From the NCBI GenBank assembly GCA_003991915.1, contig RQTK01000965.1, positions 63,248 to 127,247 on the forward strand: a stretch of DNA of 64,000 nt, written 5' to 3'. Positions 61,647-64,000 of this stretch are shown here, in pieces. Position numbers and translations under genes: made by a program. The stretch comes from Elysia chlorotica (lineage: Eukaryota; Mollusca; Gastropoda; Plakobranchidae). The notes below the pieces were generated by a model, which was not told where the DNA came from, did not search any database, and worked only from the letters and a program-made list of their open reading frames with translations. Position 1 is the stretch's first letter. Every line of letters starts with the position of its first letter.

Positions 61647-62712
61647 GAACCAGAAAAATGCACCAAGTGTGCAGAGTTGAGGACTATGCCCTCAAGTCAA
61701 GATGCTTGGCTTGTTTTTGCTGCGCATGCAGAACAGAAAACACGTCTCTCTGCATTAACAGGCTGCATGTTGATGGATTCACCTTACATCATTTAAAATT
61801 GAAGTAAGTCAATATCATATTTCATTTTTTTTTTTAATTCAAGGAAAAAATGTTCACATATATCTATATATGTAATTGTAATTTTAAGCAGAGAGTACAA
61901 CAGTTCTACAGCAGTTGTACTGTATGTATTTTATTTTTGTTATTGCAGCTCAAAAAATCAGTTCAATCAGGATACAGCGGAAAGAGTTTTACCTGAGCCT
62001 GAATCTGAGCAAGCACAGTCACGTTCAGATAATAGGCCTGGCACATCCAGGTGAGTCGCAAAAACTTTTCTCTGTAGAGACTTAAAATTACTTAACAATT
62101 AGCAGTTAACATAGTATGTGGTTGGACATTTATCTTGAATTTGAGAACATATATACTGCCTTAGTTGTATACAGTATGGTTTTACTAACAAGTTACAACA
62201 TATTTTTTGTGTTTACTTCCAGATACTCACCAAAAGTTGGAGATTTTTTGGAGCTAACATTTTGTATTGGAAAAAAAGAGAAGACTTATTTTGCTCTGGT
62301 AAGTTTTTTTTTGTTCTGTTTGTCCTGTCTTTTAAAGTGTGTTGTGTAAAAAGAGGGGAGATGTAATTTTATAATAACAATAAATGAATTGTGAATTTAA
62401 AAAAAATGACCAAGGTATGACGATGGCAAATAAATTTTAGAAATACATGTAAAGATTAAGTATTGTTAAAATGCTCTTTCTCTTTTTTTTTTTCTTCATA
62501 CACAGGTTGTTGACCCACCCGTACAGTTAGGAGACGACGATTTTTTAGTGTCCTTCCTTAGGGACATGGGGAATTATTGTGTCTTCCCTGCCAAGGAGCA
62601 TTTTTCTGTCATCAATCCTAGCTCTGATGACTTTATTAAGCTTAACCTAATCACCCCGGGATTAGAGTCTAGTCTAATTTCCCCTTTAACGGTGCGAATT
62701 AGAGTGCATTAG
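61647..62712 (+). CDS. C-terminal exons of a transposon-type protein
   Basis: Four exons with agreeing phases (1 in; 2; 2; 0): 61647-61803, 61949-62050, 62223-62298 and 62506-62712 (stop TAG). They encode a Cys-rich part (GTRKMHQVCRVEDYALKSRC, then CFCCACRTENTSLC), a Ser/Glu linker, and a final module: VGDFLELTFCIGKKEKTYFA, then DDDFLVSFLRDMGNYCVFPA and EHFSVINPSS. The pattern 'GDF...K-x-x-x-x-Y-x-A...DDFLVSFLR...FVFP...' recurs at the ends of many uncharacterised transposon-linked proteins in invertebrates. The introns are clean, so the copy may be recent or in use. The 5' part is missing or lies beyond a rearrangement. Confidence 0.55.
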
Positions 62713-63140
62713 CACTTTCAACTTCAGTGCTAGATCTAAAGATGTAAACCTACACGCATGAAAAAGTTTAATGGACTTTACCCATTGTGAAACATAGCGT
62801 ATTTACAATCAGAAACAAGTGTTGCCTCATTTTTTTTATATAATTATTTTACGTTATTTACATTTTTTTTATCCATATATCATCTAAAACAAGCTATTTG
62901 AGTAGCCTTTGTCTCATTGGATCTAAAATCGGTTAAATTCAGAAGCCCCTGACCACCCCTCAAGCCTCACATGTTTGGTATCGTCCGATTGGGAATTGTG
63001 TGCTCTTTCTTACACAGGTCTTGGTCTAGTTTTCTGACCTCATTGCTAAAAATAGTATGTAAATTTCTGACTACACCAAACCTTCAGACACACTAGTCAG
63101 TCAGCCCTATGATTGGTGGAACTGACCCTGACCCAACTGA

Positions 63141-63212
63141 GCATGCGCACTGACCAATCACGCCTGAAATTTTCCTAGGTCGATGTCATTTTTTCACTCT
63201 TGCGCATGCGCA
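63141..63212 (+). promoter_or_regulatory. NRF1-type palindrome and CCAAT box
   Basis: TGCGCATGCGCA at 63201-63212 is a perfect NRF1 consensus palindrome. A second GCATGCGCA (63141-63149) and a CCAAT motif (TGACCAATCAC, 63151-63161) lie just upstream. Together they look like a TATA-less promoter for the gene starting at 63459. Confidence 0.6.
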
Positions 63213-63458
63213 TTTAGCCGTTACCGTGCGATGTAAACTTCCGTATTTGGGAGGAATCGAAAGTAAGCCTACGGTACCAATAAGTCTTTGTTGGACGCTG
63301 CACTACACACTGGTGTAATCAAGATGTAGACATAATATTATCTATTGTGTAGCGTCTGTTCCTCACTTCGCGCTTTGTCTTTGCATCGTCAAGAAGTGTC
63401 CTACACTGTTCTCCCGTTTATTCTAAATCCCCGTATCCATCTTCATTGTACTGTAGAC

Positions 63459-63777
63459 ATGGCTTCATTGCTTGAAGAGATAGAGGCAATTAGAAACGCC
63501 CGAACTGCTGTCATGAGTGATGGCAGTGATGTGGAAGTAGATGAGTTTTCGGACTCAGATGATTTCACGATCGACGAGCGTCGATATGTCGATGCCATTG
63601 GCCGTGAAATCCATCACCTTGAGATGGTGGATGCCCTAAGGCAGCGAAGGAATGTAGTGGAGGTGGATGATGTTGTTCAGCCTGCCATTCAGGTTCCACC
63701 TGTGGACATCAATGCCCAACCAAACTGGACCATGGATCCTAACAATTTTGTTCCTCGACAGGAGCTCCCATGCACAC
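63459..63777 (+). CDS. First coding exon of a possible piggyBac-like gene (partial)
   Basis: ATG at 63459; exon ends at 63777 in phase 1 before GTAAGT. It encodes MASLLEEIEAIRNARTAVMS, an acidic stretch (DGSDVEVDEFSDSDDFTIDE) and a basic/hydrophobic end (NWTMDPNNFVPRQELPCTR). An acidic SD-rich N-terminus followed by W and a P-x-x-x-P-x-T segment is usual for piggyBac transposases and domesticated PGBD proteins. No catalytic part is inside the window. Call is by pattern, so moderate to low certainty. Confidence 0.4.
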
Positions 63778-64000
63778 GTAAGTAGATCTAGATCTATTTG
63801 TTTCTAGATCAATTCCAGATAATTAGTTTAGATCTGGGCCTTAGATCCCATATCAATTTCTCAAGATAGATTGCAGAATAGATCTAGGCACTATTACTAT
63901 TAGTGCAAACAGGGTCTACAACTTTTTAAATTTACTCTTGAGTTTATCACCGAATTGATAATTTTTAGGTAAGGGGTTGAGCTATATTTTCGACACAATG

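Overview
The window looks like nuclear DNA from an invertebrate animal, most likely a mollusc. It is AT-rich and has many short exons with consensus GT-AG introns. It carries secreted ependymin-related and EGF/chitin-binding proteins of a type common in lophotrochozoans, many tRNA-headed SINEs, decayed LINEs, small hAT-like elements and long simple repeats. The species cannot be named from the sequence. There is one 69-base run of N (14934-15002) and a single N at 4906, so this is a draft assembly.

Layout: (1) 1-6.8 kb, + strand: the 3' part of a secreted modular gene. At least four phase 1-1 EGF-like exons (a fifth is probably broken) end in a chitin-binding (CBM14/peritrophin-A type) exon with stop and polyA signal. 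(2) 6.8-16.4 kb: gene-poor and repeat-dense. It holds LINE tails, SINEs, a small hAT-like element, a 22-copy 39-bp minisatellite, a perfect 686-bp inverted repeat and a decayed LINE reverse transcriptase. (3) 16.5-26.9 kb, + strand: two tandem ependymin-related genes with the same intron phases. The first is complete (195 aa with signal peptide). The second has no convincing leader exon of its own. (4) 26.9-28.9 kb: AT-rich, with a pure GAA triplet tract. (5) 28.96-40.11 kb, - strand: a 15-exon gene (about 847 aa) that I reconstructed by splice phase but do not recognise. (6) 40.96-49.58 kb, + strand: complete GFM2 (mitochondrial ribosome-recycling EF-G2, 777 aa), head-to-head with (5) across an 843-bp shared promoter interval. 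(7) 49.6-54.1 kb: repeats. (8) 54.2-58.4 kb: SNRPD2 (Sm-D2). Its start codon is split by intron 1 (AT|G). Its last coding segment is missing because the sequence runs into an AGT-triplet array followed by a second copy of the gene's own promoter and exon 1. (9) 58.4-64 kb: a 560-bp inverted-repeat element, a hAT transposase fragment, the spliced C-terminal part of a transposon-type gene, and the first exon of a possible piggyBac-like gene with an NRF1-type promoter site.

GFM2 and SNRPD2 are housekeeping genes (mitochondrial ribosome recycling, spliceosomal Sm core). The ependymin pair and the EGF/chitin-binding gene encode secreted proteins. Nothing here forms an operon-like pathway. The points most worth checking are the SNRPD2 breakage and promoter duplication, the leaderless second ependymin copy, the perfect palindrome, the unrecognised GFM2 partner gene and the coding-periodic 39-bp minisatellites.
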